From Trichomonas vaginalis G3 (taxonomy: Eukaryota; Parabasalia; Trichomonadida; Trichomonadidae), in assembly GCF_026262505.1 (NCBI RefSeq), contig NC_067206.1, positions 26,241,896-26,305,895 of the forward strand: DNA of 64,000 bases, read 5' to 3'. The notes under the pieces were generated by a model, which had not been told where the DNA came from, ran no database searches, and saw only the letters and a list, made by a program, of their open reading frames with translations. This document shows, piece after piece, positions 21,027 through 28,571 of this stretch (positions are counted from its first letter, which is position 1; every line of letters starts with the position of its first letter). The position numbers and the translations under genes are program-made.

Positions 21027-21100
21027 TTAATTGGATTTTTGCTCTGCTTTGAAAGACAATTCATTTGTCCTAAAAACAAATTGGAGCAAGTAAGTTGAGT
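21027..21100 (-). pseudogene. Fragment of the 3' end of a protein-kinase gene
   Basis: Read on the minus strand this gives LLQFVFRTNELSFKAEQKSN followed by a stop. The pseudokinase at 47594-48778 ends LPQFVARTNELNFKAEQKSN. The match is limited to the last 20-25 codons and stops near 21100. It is a small duplicated tail of a kinase paralogue, not a gene. Confidence 0.75.
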
Positions 21101-21126
21101 TTATTTATTTCTATAGAAAGGATATA

Positions 21127-21294
21127 AATTATGGGTCCAACACTTGTCCACAACGACGAAGAATCAATGACAATAGTTAGATCTATTTCTCCTGATTTCT
21201 ATCCAGCTCTTTCTGTTGTTGCAAGACCTCCTGTTTTGTCCTCATTCATCGACAAACTCGTCTTCAATTAATTTTCATTTCAATTTTATTAAAT
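21127..21294 (+). pseudogene. 168-bp duplicate of the 3' end of the 1622-residue gene
   Basis: By eye this is base-for-base identical to 19569-19736: the last 47 codons, the stop codon and about 20 bases after it. Outside these limits the two sites share nothing. The exact identity points to a very recent copy or gene conversion. Its ATG is only an internal methionine of the parent protein. Confidence 0.9.
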
Positions 21295-21319
21295 ATAATT
21301 TTCCTCAGAAAGGATCAAT

Positions 21320-22219
21320 TTATTTCGAGTCAACAATACTATGAATATATTTAAAGCATATATTAATTTGATTAAGTAAAGTTTTTTCTTTTGATATTTG
21401 ATTAATAGGAATTAAACAACTATGAAATGCAGTAAGAGTGAAATTGATGTATGAATATACAGAATCGATATTTATCATTTCTGGTGAACTGCCAAAACTA
21501 TTGATTGTTAAATTATCAAAATGACAATTCTCCATTATTAAATGTTTAGCACTATTCCTTATTAAATAGCCACTGGCATTATTTTCAAACATAGAACAGT
21601 TTGAAATAATTGTCTCACCAACACAAACTATGATACCTCCAGCCGGCTTATGATGCTGAGAATTATTTATAATATTACAATTACTAATAAAATGAGGTGT
21701 AAAGTCAAAGCCAAAATGACCAATAATCCTTTCACCGCAATCATTATGACAGATAGAACAAAAATTTGCTTTTCCAGGTGATTCATTCGGGTTTATTGAA
21801 TATGCAGCAATATCATAGAGCCCAACATTATAGCTAAAATTTTTATAACTGATGTTATTAATTCCCAAGTTACAAGAAATAGTATCACAACCGTATCCAT
21901 CCATTTTGCTTCAAGAAGAAATACTACTCTCAAGTACAAAACTACAATTCCCATTGCTTATCTCTGAAAACGAATGCTGACCTCGATTAGATGCAGATGA
22001 ATTTAGGGAACAACATCTATGTTGAATTAGGGAACTACTTCCTGACATAAAAATACAGCCTCCATTACCTCTATCCATATAATAACCACCATACTCATCT
22101 TTTTTGCAATTACTGAAGAAACAACCTGAGTGTAATAGTTTAACATCATCTTTATAATCAAAAGATATTACTCCATTTTCAATAAAATGAAATCTACTTA
22201 GCAATACAAAACACTCGGA

Positions 22220-22222
<3 letters not shown>
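21320..22222 (-). pseudogene. Host beta-helix surface protein gene, 3' part, split by Polinton B
   Basis: The product reads like the right-handed beta-helix (Pmp-like) surface proteins of trichomonads: repeated GG-x-I/I-x-x-C-x-F/M patterns such as GNGGCIFMSGSSS, GGIIVCVGETIISNCSMF and LIMENCHFDNLTI. The frame runs from the Polinton edge to a stop at 21320, with one in-frame TGA at 21911-21913, so the gene was decaying in its own right. No C-terminal membrane segment is seen. The 5' continuation lies at 46907-47040, on the far side of Polinton B, in the same orientation. The apparent methionine start inside the Polinton terminal repeat is chimeric and not real. Confidence 0.75.
22218..22222. 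other. Target-site duplication of Polinton B, left copy
   Basis: GAGTT directly before the terminal A-tract; the same five bases follow the terminal T-tract at 46907-46911. Polintons usually make 6-bp duplications. A sixth base cannot be told here because the element ends in A/T. Confidence 0.75.
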
Positions 22223-22254
<32 letters not shown>

Positions 22255-22391
22255 TAGTGGGGCTTCCAGGCACTTCGTGCCCTCTAGCCCCGAAGATGTT
22301 TAGTATAAATGAAGTTCTTATATACGGGTCTTCCAGGAGCTTTTCACAAATTATATATGTTTTCATGTTTTGTCAAGACTTCTTCGTAAAA
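22223..22391 (+). repeat. Left terminal inverted repeat of Polinton B
   Basis: Starts with 30 A, then GGTAGTGGGGCTTCC and a two-tier hairpin (22259-22291; outer stem GGGGCT/AGCCCC, inner stem GGCAC/GTGCC around TTC). After a spacer with AATGAAGTT, it continues with CTTCCAGGAGCTTTTCAC, ATATATGTTTTCATG and one 25-bp repeat unit. It matches the right end in inverse orientation but has one hairpin module fewer. Confidence 0.9.
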
Positions 22392-22410
22392 TCAGACAAA
22401 AATAATGTTT

Positions 22411-22458
22411 AGGGTAGAAGGTTAGATATAACCTCTTTTCTAACCTCTTTTCTACCCT
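22411..22458 (+). promoter_or_regulatory. 48-bp five-half-site module, copy 1 (AGGTTAGA class)
   Basis: Five 8-bp half-sites: AGGGTAGA, AGGTTAGA, then reversed TATAACCT, TCTAACCT and TCTACCCT, the last three separated by CTTT. Preceded by AAAAATAATGTTT. The first and last halves mirror each other (AGGGTAGA/TCTACCCT), as do the second and fourth. The 22223-22542 gap holds only the terminal repeat, this module and the methyltransferase leader. Confidence 0.85.
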
Positions 22459-22542
22459 CTTGAATTTTCAAGACTTCTTCGTACATGTTTTGTCACTTTT
22501 CTGTCACTTTTCAGGAAAAAACATTTTTATTATATATATAAA

Positions 22543-23362
22543 ATGAATTTTACAAAACCACCGTTACCCTTCTTTGGAAATAAGAGTAGATGTAAAGATA
22601 TTCTATTGAGAGAACTTAAGAAACTACCGAATGGTCTAACATTTGTAGATTTGTTCGGTGGAAGTTTCTATATATCTCATTTGTGCCATACAATATTTCC
22701 TGACTCAAAGATTATATGCAATGACTTCGACAACTATATGAACCGTCTCAAACATATACCAGACACAAACAAAATATTGAAAGAGTTAAAAGAAAAGATA
22801 CCTATAGGTAAGATGGAACGTATACCATTAGATAAGAAAAATATTGTGAGAGAGGTTTTTGAAAAAAGCAGAATATATAGACTGGGATAGTATATCTGCT
22901 AGACTATTATATAGTGGTGCTATAAGAGTTCATGACATTGAAACACTTATGTCAAAAGTTTTATATCTTAACTATACAAATGTTTTCAAAGAGAACATAG
23001 AAAAATATATTGAGGGTATAGAGTTTGTGAGATGTCATTGGACAGAGTTGTATGAAAAATATAAAGACAAGGAAAATGTTTTCTTTATAGTGGACCCGCC
23101 GTTCTATAACACATGGGATTTTCAATACCAAGTAGACTGGACTTTGAGAGACTCTTTAGAAACTTTAGACGTTTTACATAACCATCCATGCTTTTACTTT
23201 ACATCCGATAAAAGTGGTTTGGAAAGTGTCATGAGATGGTTAGAGGACATACATGACTATGAGTTTAGATATGACAAGATAGAATATGAGAGAGGTCCTA
23301 TAAACTGGAGAAAGTGTCATAACAAAGAAATTTTATTAGTAAGTAAATGTGGTTTGAAATAG
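22543..23362 (+). pseudogene. D12-class DNA adenine methyltransferase, broken
   Basis: Motifs of the Dam/D12 N6-adenine methyltransferases: LPFFGNKSR near the start (the FxGxK-type AdoMet motif), TFVDLFGGSFY (second AdoMet strand), and FFIVDPPFYNTW (the DPPY-type catalytic motif). Length of about 270 codons is normal for Dam. Such enzymes methylate adenine, often in GATC. The start at 22543 follows CATTTTTATTATATATATAA. It is the first gene inside the left end and lies 84 bases after a 48-bp module. D12 methyltransferases and abundant N6-methyladenine are known in T. vaginalis; this copy rides on a Polinton. The gene is broken. Confidence 0.85.
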
Positions 23363-23500
23363 GACTACTTGTTTAGGTTTTTTCCATTGTGTCATTTATT
23401 TATTTGACGTGGCAGAAAAGTACAGAGAATATGAAGATGAACCAATGCCTGCAAATGTTCAGTATATGTACTCGTAAGAGATATTTTTATCTAATATTAA

Positions 23501-23863
23501 ATGGACGCACAGAACTTAGCGAATGCACAGCAACCTGGACAACCAAACCCAGAGAATATTCCAAATGAAGTTAGAATACAAACTGCAATGGCAAACTATG
23601 GTCAAGTGCCAACAGATGTACAAATGCAAACTGCCATGTCAAATGACGCTGCGTTAGGCTTACCACCATGGTATGCAAATATGAGATGGAAAGAGTTTTA
23701 TACAAACCCTGAAGTGGGATATAAACAACTTTATGCAGATGACGCGAACACAGGAGTTGACCCAGAATATGTTTTCTACCAGAGGAGAAACAGAATGTAT
23801 GAGCTCCAGTTAAAGAATGCTATGGAACTCAACAGGAAACGTAAGAGACTAGGCGGACATTAG
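23501..23863 (+). CDS. Unknown 120-residue protein, Polinton B
   Basis: Not recognised. The first 60 residues are rich in Q, N, A and P and contain an internal repeat (VRIQTAMANYGQVPTDV then VQMQTAMSND). The second half has an aromatic patch (LPPWYANMRWKEFYTNPEVG) and a basic helix ending NRKRKRLGGH. The leader TATTTTTATCTAATATTAA precedes the ATG, as for other genes of the element. It lies between the methyltransferase and a small amphipathic protein on the same strand, 18 bases before the latter. The composition would fit a small virion or core protein, but this is inference. Confidence 0.6.
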   Translation: MDAQNLANAQQPGQPNPENIPNEVRIQTAMANYGQVPTDVQMQTAMSNDAALGLPPWYANMRWKEFYTNPEVGYKQLYADDANTGVDPEYVFYQRRNRMYELQLKNAMELNRKRKRLGGH

Positions 23864-23881
23864 ATTTTTACATATAGTAAA

Positions 23882-24124
23882 ATGGGTTTCTTCAGTAGTA
23901 TTGGAAACTTCTTTCGAAATGTTGGAAGAGGTATATGGAATGGAATAAAAACCGTAGGAAGAGGAATTTGGAACGGAGTCAAAAATATTGGTAAAAGAGT
24001 AGGTCAGTTTGTTGGTATTATACCTAAAGACCCTGAACCAGAAGAACAAGCTCCTGTTATACAACAGCCTGAACCTGCACCACAGTCTAGTTGGCAACCA
24101 AATCCAACACCTCAACCGTATTAA
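23882..24124 (+). CDS. Small amphipathic, proline-tailed virion-type protein
   Basis: Eighty residues. The N-terminus, MGFFSSIGNFFRNVGRGIW, continues into repeated NGIKTVGRGIWNGVKN, a glycine-spaced amphipathic helix with aromatic residues on one face and lysine/arginine on the other. The second half is a proline/glutamine-rich tail (EPEEQAPVIQQPEPAPQ). This design is that of membrane-active minor capsid peptides such as adenovirus protein VI; a similar but longer protein is encoded at 27357. The leader TTTTTACATATAGTAAA precedes the ATG. The gene is whole. The membrane-lytic role is inferred from pattern alone. Confidence 0.6.
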   Translation: MGFFSSIGNFFRNVGRGIWNGIKTVGRGIWNGVKNIGKRVGQFVGIIPKDPEPEEQAPVIQQPEPAPQSSWQPNPTPQPY

Positions 24125-24128
24125 AAAA

Positions 24129-24977
24129 TTATATTTTTACCGTTCGATAGTAGTTGTATATGAAACTAAGTTCTAAGTAAAACGCATGGTATAATGGAAT
24201 TATTCTTTTTCTTCCATCTGTAGTAAACCATACTTGAAAGTCTGAAATACTTCCACTCGGTGGTTCATATAACTTTGTAGGTTTTTCGTAAAAGTCATTT
24301 GCCAAGCATAAGAAAGAGTTTTGGGCGCCAGAAAATGAAGCATGAACAATAATAGCAGCTGGGTCGAAAACATCTTTAAATAAATATGGTTCATCTCTTG
24401 CATATCGACTGTAAATATTTGCTAAAGGAAGTTCGACTTTCTGATTTAACATTCTTTGCAAATAATACCATGACATTGCAGTGATTCTGTATATATTTGT
24501 TCGTCTTTCTTTGGATTGTCTTCGTAGATTTGAAATGACACTTGTGAATTTTGTTTTGTCATATACAATTCTCACATAAAGTGTGCTCTCGGTATTTGCA
24601 TATTCATCAGCATATTTTGCATAACATGAATTTATTTTATCTTCTATATTTTTTAACGCAGTCTGTAGAGAAGATGAAAGGTCAACTTGTATTAGCTCAA
24701 TTTCTTCCCACATTTTTCGTTTCCCTTCAGATATATAATCTATATGAAACCTTACAATAAATGGAAAACTTTTATCTTCTACAGACACAAACTTCATTCT
24801 ACGAAAGCCAATAGCTTTTGTGACAGATGGGTCTCTTAGCCATCTTAATGGGTAGTCAAAACGATAGCCTTCATGCTTTACGGTCTCTGTCTCAAACTTT
24901 TGACCGACATTCGTAAAAAGTTCATCTAATGGTTTAGTTGTAGCAACTCTTGAATTTTCTTTTTCTATTGAAAGCAT
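24129..24977 (-). CDS. Minor-capsid-like protein (282 residues), Polinton B
   Basis: An open frame of 282 residues without enzyme motifs. The N-terminal half alternates charged helices with strands (FPFIVRFHIDYIS). The C-terminal half is beta-rich: AAIIVHASFSGAQNSFLCLA, then DFQVWFTTDGRKRIIPL and FYLELSFIYNY. A strand-rich C-terminus closing with an L-E-L/F-type strand is seen in Polinton and adintovirus minor capsid proteins; that is the best guess. Its start is 18 bases from the divergent fibre start, sharing one promoter, which supports a structural role. It ends 4 bases from the convergent amphipathic gene. Confidence 0.55.
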   Translation of the reverse strand: MLSIEKENSRVATTKPLDELFTNVGQKFETETVKHEGYRFDYPLRWLRDPSVTKAIGFRRMKFVSVEDKSFPFIVRFHIDYISEGKRKMWEEIELIQVDLSSSLQTALKNIEDKINSCYAKYADEYANTESTLYVRIVYDKTKFTSVISNLRRQSKERRTNIYRITAMSWYYLQRMLNQKVELPLANIYSRYARDEPYLFKDVFDPAAIIVHASFSGAQNSFLCLANDFYEKPTKLYEPPSGSISDFQVWFTTDGRKRIIPLYHAFYLELSFIYNYYRTVKI

Positions 24978-24995
24978 ATTTTATCTAGAATAAAA
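24978..24995. promoter_or_regulatory. 18-bp bidirectional promoter between minor-capsid-like and fibre genes
   Basis: Only ATTTTATCTAGAATAAAA separates two divergent ATGs. It is nearly palindromic around CTAG, with a T-run pointing each way. The same architecture occurs at 27341-27356, 41339-41356 and 63854-63871. No trichomonad TCA-type initiator is present. Confidence 0.7.
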
Positions 24996-26384
24996 ATGTC
25001 GAAAGAAACAGCGTCTATGAGAGAAATACAACACAACCGACAACTCATTATGCAAGCTCTAAATAAGAACACAACAAACTTTTCAAACTATTCTAAGATA
25101 TCTGAGTCATTGAAAGAAGGAAACTTAAAACTGACGATAAACCCAATGACAGATGAGTTTCTGTTTCAAGACAGTAAGAACCATACTGTCTGTGTAAATC
25201 CAACAAAAGGAACTTTAAACGAGAAACCTATATCTGAACTTCTTTTGAAAGCAGATATTGACAACAAAGCTGACAAAGAGTATGTAGACGATGCAATAGC
25301 AAAAGAAGAAGAAAGAGCTAACAAAGCTTATGCAACGAAAGAGGATGTTGAAAAGAAAGCAGATAAAACATATGTTGACGATGAGTTAGCATATCTGGCT
25401 AGTGGGTTAGTGAAGAAGGCAGATAAGGAATATGTGGATGAAAAAGATGAAAAAATTAAAGAAATGGTTGAATGGTACCATGAACGGACATCGAAGATTT
25501 TAGAAGGTAAAGCCAATACAGGGTGGGTTTCAGGATGTTTTAGACCTTAAAGCCGACAAGAACCATACACATACCATTGCAAATATTACAAACTTACAAG
25601 AAACCTTAAACAGGAAAAGTGACGTTGGACATACACATACCATTGCAAATATTGCAAACTTACAAGAAAAGTTAGATGACAAAGCTGACAAGAACCATAC
25701 ACATACAAGTTTTACAACTGTTGCTATAGAAAATATTGAAGGAACGGTTGAAGAAACTGGTGGGGATGCAATATATTGTAAACCTCCTAACTTTCCACAA
25801 GGTTTAACATCGGATGACGACATAACGACGATGAGAAACATTAGATGTAAAGATGTTTATGTCATGGAGGATGAAAATAAAGTTAAATTCACTGCTCAAG
25901 ATTTATATGACAAGAAAGCAGACAAAAAAGAGCTTCAAACATTAAAGACAGAAATACTTCAAACCATTTACCCGGTTGGTTCTATTTATACGTCAATGAA
26001 CTCTACCAGACCAGAAGTAGTACTTGGTTTTGGAACTTGGACTCAAATATTCGAAAGTTTTTTGTATTGTGCACACACTCCAAAGAAAACAGGTGGAAGT
26101 AAAACGATATCTGTCGACAACTTGCCACCACATAGTCATTCTGGTACAACAAACTTTTCTGGCGACCATAGCACTCATTAGAGAACCACCCATTATACAA
26201 CTCAGAGTATGAAGCTGGCTATGACGTTTTATCTCCAGATTATAACCATTCAGCAAAAAAGACTTTTCGACAAACTGAACCAGGAGGAAACCACCAACAT
26301 ACTTTTACAACAACATCTACAGGACTAGGTAAAAAATACATGCCACCTTACATGACAGTTTGTGCATGGTATAGAATTGCTTAG
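24996..26384 (+). pseudogene. Phage-type fibre/receptor-binding protein of Polinton B, broken
   Basis: The order of parts is the same as in the Polinton A fibre. An N-terminal head with INPMTDEFLFQDSKNHTVC is followed by KADKTYVDDEL / KADKEYVDEKD repeats (trimeric fibre shaft), a segment with repeated NHTHTIANI, then the C-terminal tip with YPVGSIYTSMN, a GTTNFSG histidine block, GGNHQHTFTT and CAWYRIA. The tip resembles metal-binding collar/tail-fibre domains of phages. The last 3 bases overlap the convergent integrase stop. A likely role is attachment of the particle to a cell. The gene is broken. Confidence 0.75.
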
Positions 26385-27340
26385 TCGTCATTTTCAACTT
26401 CTTTAGCATATTCGTCAGCAGTTGTCTTATATTTGTTAGGAACTGTCTTTGAAAGTATACCACCTTGAACTTTGACAAGTTTGAAACGAGGTCTGACAAT
26501 AGTAGTTTTATCTTCTGCTTGCAGTGTGTACATTTTGCCATGTTTGCCTAAAACTTCATAATATTCTCTTGTATACTTTCTTCTATTTTTACGAACACGA
26601 ATATGAGTACCTGTCGAGTTCCCATTGTTGTCATAGTCAATAGTATTTTCATATGGGTCGCGTTTAGGTATTTCTATTTTTACTTTGTCACCTTTCTTAA
26701 GTTTGAAGCCTGGCATTCTTTCTTGTTTGTCTCTTTTGACTAAACTATTAAATATATAGTCTTTCTCTAAGTCAGGGTTGTTTTTCATTTCTTCAGGGGA
26801 GTGGTTTCCCAAACCTTTTTGTTTACGGCTATTGTAAATATTTAAAACCTGTCTCATCTTTGCCATGGAGAAGTGTCTATATTTGTCGTCATATGACATT
26901 TCATTTGCTTCACCACCTTGTGGTTGGTTTAAGTCTCTTAAGATTTTTATACAACTGTCAATGACACCAAGAGCAGAATGGTTTTGGTCGACAATGAAAT
27001 ATTGGTTTACATTTTTTGAACGCAGATAGTTTTTAATATCGTCTGATTTGAAAGAACGTTCACAGTCAGATGTCAGTTTTGTTGGATGGTATTTGTCAAC
27101 GAAGATTGTCAAAGCAGTTTTCACATCTAAAATATTTTTGGACCATAATGGTATGGCTTCACAGTATCTTGTGTTTTGACCGACAAATATTAGCCAGTAT
27201 GGTGGTCCATCTTCTCTATATCTCGGAATGTTTTCCAAGATATCCATAAACCAAGCATTTGGTGTTGAACTAAAGATTTTTATCATGAGTGCTTTCTTTG
27301 TCGCTTTAGAAACATAGGGGTCCTTGTTTGGATTCGTCAT
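26381..27340 (-). CDS. Retroviral-type integrase of Polinton B
   Basis: An unbroken frame of 319 residues. Core motifs: AWFMDILENIPR (first catalytic aspartate, residue about 32), LTSDCERSFKS (second, about residue 92), and ALGVIDSCIKILRDLNQ, where the third acidic position is expected. Both Polintons here have a 'V-D-x4-I/M-K/R-x-L-R-D' helix at that place. SPEEM and a C-terminal SH3-like region (FKLKKGDKVKIEIPKRD ... VRPRFKLVKV) follow. The enzyme inserts the element and makes the target duplication. It starts 16 bases from the divergent gene at 27357. This is one of the few long genes of the element that looks whole. Confidence 0.9.
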   Translation of the reverse strand: MTNPNKDPYVSKATKKALMIKIFSSTPNAWFMDILENIPRYREDGPPYWLIFVGQNTRYCEAIPLWSKNILDVKTALTIFVDKYHPTKLTSDCERSFKSDDIKNYLRSKNVNQYFIVDQNHSALGVIDSCIKILRDLNQPQGGEANEMSYDDKYRHFSMAKMRQVLNIYNSRKQKGLGNHSPEEMKNNPDLEKDYIFNSLVKRDKQERMPGFKLKKGDKVKIEIPKRDPYENTIDYDNNGNSTGTHIRVRKNRRKYTREYYEVLGKHGKMYTLQAEDKTTIVRPRFKLVKVQGGILSKTVPNKYKTTADEYAKEVENDD

Positions 27341-27356
27341 TTTTACCCTATAAGAA
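27341..27356. promoter_or_regulatory. 16-bp bidirectional promoter, integrase / amphipathic protein
   Basis: TTTTACCCTATAAGAA separates the integrase ATG (minus) from the ATG at 27357 (plus). It has a T-run followed by a CTATA core, matching the layout of the other divergent promoters in this element. Confidence 0.65.
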
Positions 27357-27773
27357 ATGGGTTTATTTGGCGCATTAGCAGGAGTTGCATCCAGATTTTT
27401 GCCCGCAGTGGGAACAATAGCCAGAGGTGTATTTGGAGTTGGAAGGAAGATTTTGAGTACATTAGGTATACTTAAAGAGAAAGCACAACCTATTATACAA
27501 ACTGTACAGAAAGGTTGGGATGTAGCACGAGATGCAGCAAATCTTATTCCAAATCCTGAAAACAGAGGAAAAGTTCAAGGATGGATGGACAATGTAGGAA
27601 GACAAGCAGGAAACTATTATAACAAAGCAAATGACTACTATAACCAAGCAGGACACTATATGGACCAAGGTGAAAGATTCTTTAACAGAGGATATAAACC
27701 ATGCACAACAATGGGTAAAACAATAACCAACCTCAACCGCCTCAAACGTGGGGAATGTAAAGTTTTTTACTGA
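27357..27773 (+). CDS. Amphipathic membrane-active-type protein (138 residues)
   Basis: The N-terminus MGLFGALAGVASRFLPAV is a glycine/alanine-rich amphipathic helix, followed by GRKILSTLGILKEKAQPI and VQKGWDVARDAANLIPN. The middle is a tyrosine/asparagine repeat (AGNYYNKANDYYNQAGHYM). Together this resembles minor capsid proteins that disrupt membranes (adenovirus VI-like), as for the shorter protein at 23882. It is the divergent partner of the integrase. The open frame ends with NLNRLKRGECKVFY, and TTTTTTACTGAGATGAA, the leader of the next gene, begins within its last codons. Confidence 0.55.
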   Translation: MGLFGALAGVASRFLPAVGTIARGVFGVGRKILSTLGILKEKAQPIIQTVQKGWDVARDAANLIPNPENRGKVQGWMDNVGRQAGNYYNKANDYYNQAGHYMDQGERFFNRGYKPCTTMGKTITNLNRLKRGECKVFY

Positions 27774-27780
27774 GATGAAA

Positions 27781-27933
27781 TGAACAATACAGCATTGAGA
27801 CAAATGGTTCAAGATGGATTTGTCGGCTTCCAGCAGTTACACAAACCACGTGTTTGTCAAGTTCTTCTATACCTCAGGAAGTTTTAGACCGACTTAAAAA
27901 ACCTAAACAACCAGTTGAAAACAAAACAAACTA
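27781..27933 (+). pseudogene. Small unknown gene, Polinton B, broken
   Basis: A short locus starting with ATG after TTTTTTACTGAGATGAA. It opens MNNTALRQMVQDGFVGFQQL; its last part is proline/lysine-rich (DRLKKPKQPVENKTN). The same leader, to the base, precedes the next gene. The locus is broken. No family is recognised; about 50 codons. Confidence 0.35.
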
Positions 27934-27953
27934 AAATTTTTTACTGAGATGAA

Positions 27954-28530
27954 ATGACCGAAGAAGTTGAAACGGTAGATTTGACACCACAAACAAAAAG
28001 TTCAGAACCATTGTCAAAACCTGTCAAAGAACTTACAGATGAAGAGAAAAATTCAATAATAGAAAGTGCCAGGTCTGGAAATACAAACCCTAACTACAAA
28101 GTCACTTTCATAGAAATGGAACGGCAAGTATCTCAAAAAGAAACAGACTCTCACAAATAAAATATTGAAGTCTGAAGGAGCTTTCGAGACAACAGATGGA
28201 AAAGTTTACTTCACTGACCAACAGTTCATTATAGAACATCTCATTGACTTAGAGTCGAAATATTCTAAACTTTACAACAAACACAAAAAGTTGAAAGGAA
28301 AACAAAAACAAATGGCATATGATATTTACGAAGATGTTGACGACACAACCATACCTGCAAGTGAGGTAAAGTCAGAGGAACCGAAAAGTGACGAAAAAAC
28401 CAATAGAAGAAGGGAAGCCACAAACTGAAGAAAAACCAAAACCAAAAGGTTAGTTTCCAAACTAAACCAAGTCAACCTTCATTAGCTGGTTATGGGTTGG
28501 CGTCAAAGACTATATGGCAGCAGGCGGTTA
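27954..28530 (+). pseudogene. Unknown acidic/lysine-rich protein, Polinton B, broken
   Basis: Not recognised. It begins MTEEVETVDLTPQTKSSEPL, continues with a helical segment (LTDEEKNSIIESARSG), then a coiled-coil-like region (HLIDLESKYSKLYNKHKKLK) and an acidic, proline-containing tail; the last part reads QPSLAGYGLASKTIW. It starts after TTTTTTACTGAGATGAA, shared with the preceding small gene, so the two may be copies of one promoter. The broken state and low complexity prevent a function call. The layout (helical, KE-rich, small) would suit a scaffold or core protein. Confidence 0.4.
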
Positions 28531-28571
28531 TGTAAAGTAAAGAAAAAATATATTTTTTTATTTTTATAAAA

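Noticed and set aside
22223-22252. The A-tract as the tail of a LINE or processed copy
   Set aside because: The other end has the same tract in inverse orientation and a target duplication encloses both, so these are terminal repeats of one DNA element.
21911-22366. A frame with a poly-phenylalanine run starting inside the Polinton end
   Set aside because: The start and the F-run come from the terminal repeat and its A-tract; only the part beyond 22222 is host gene.
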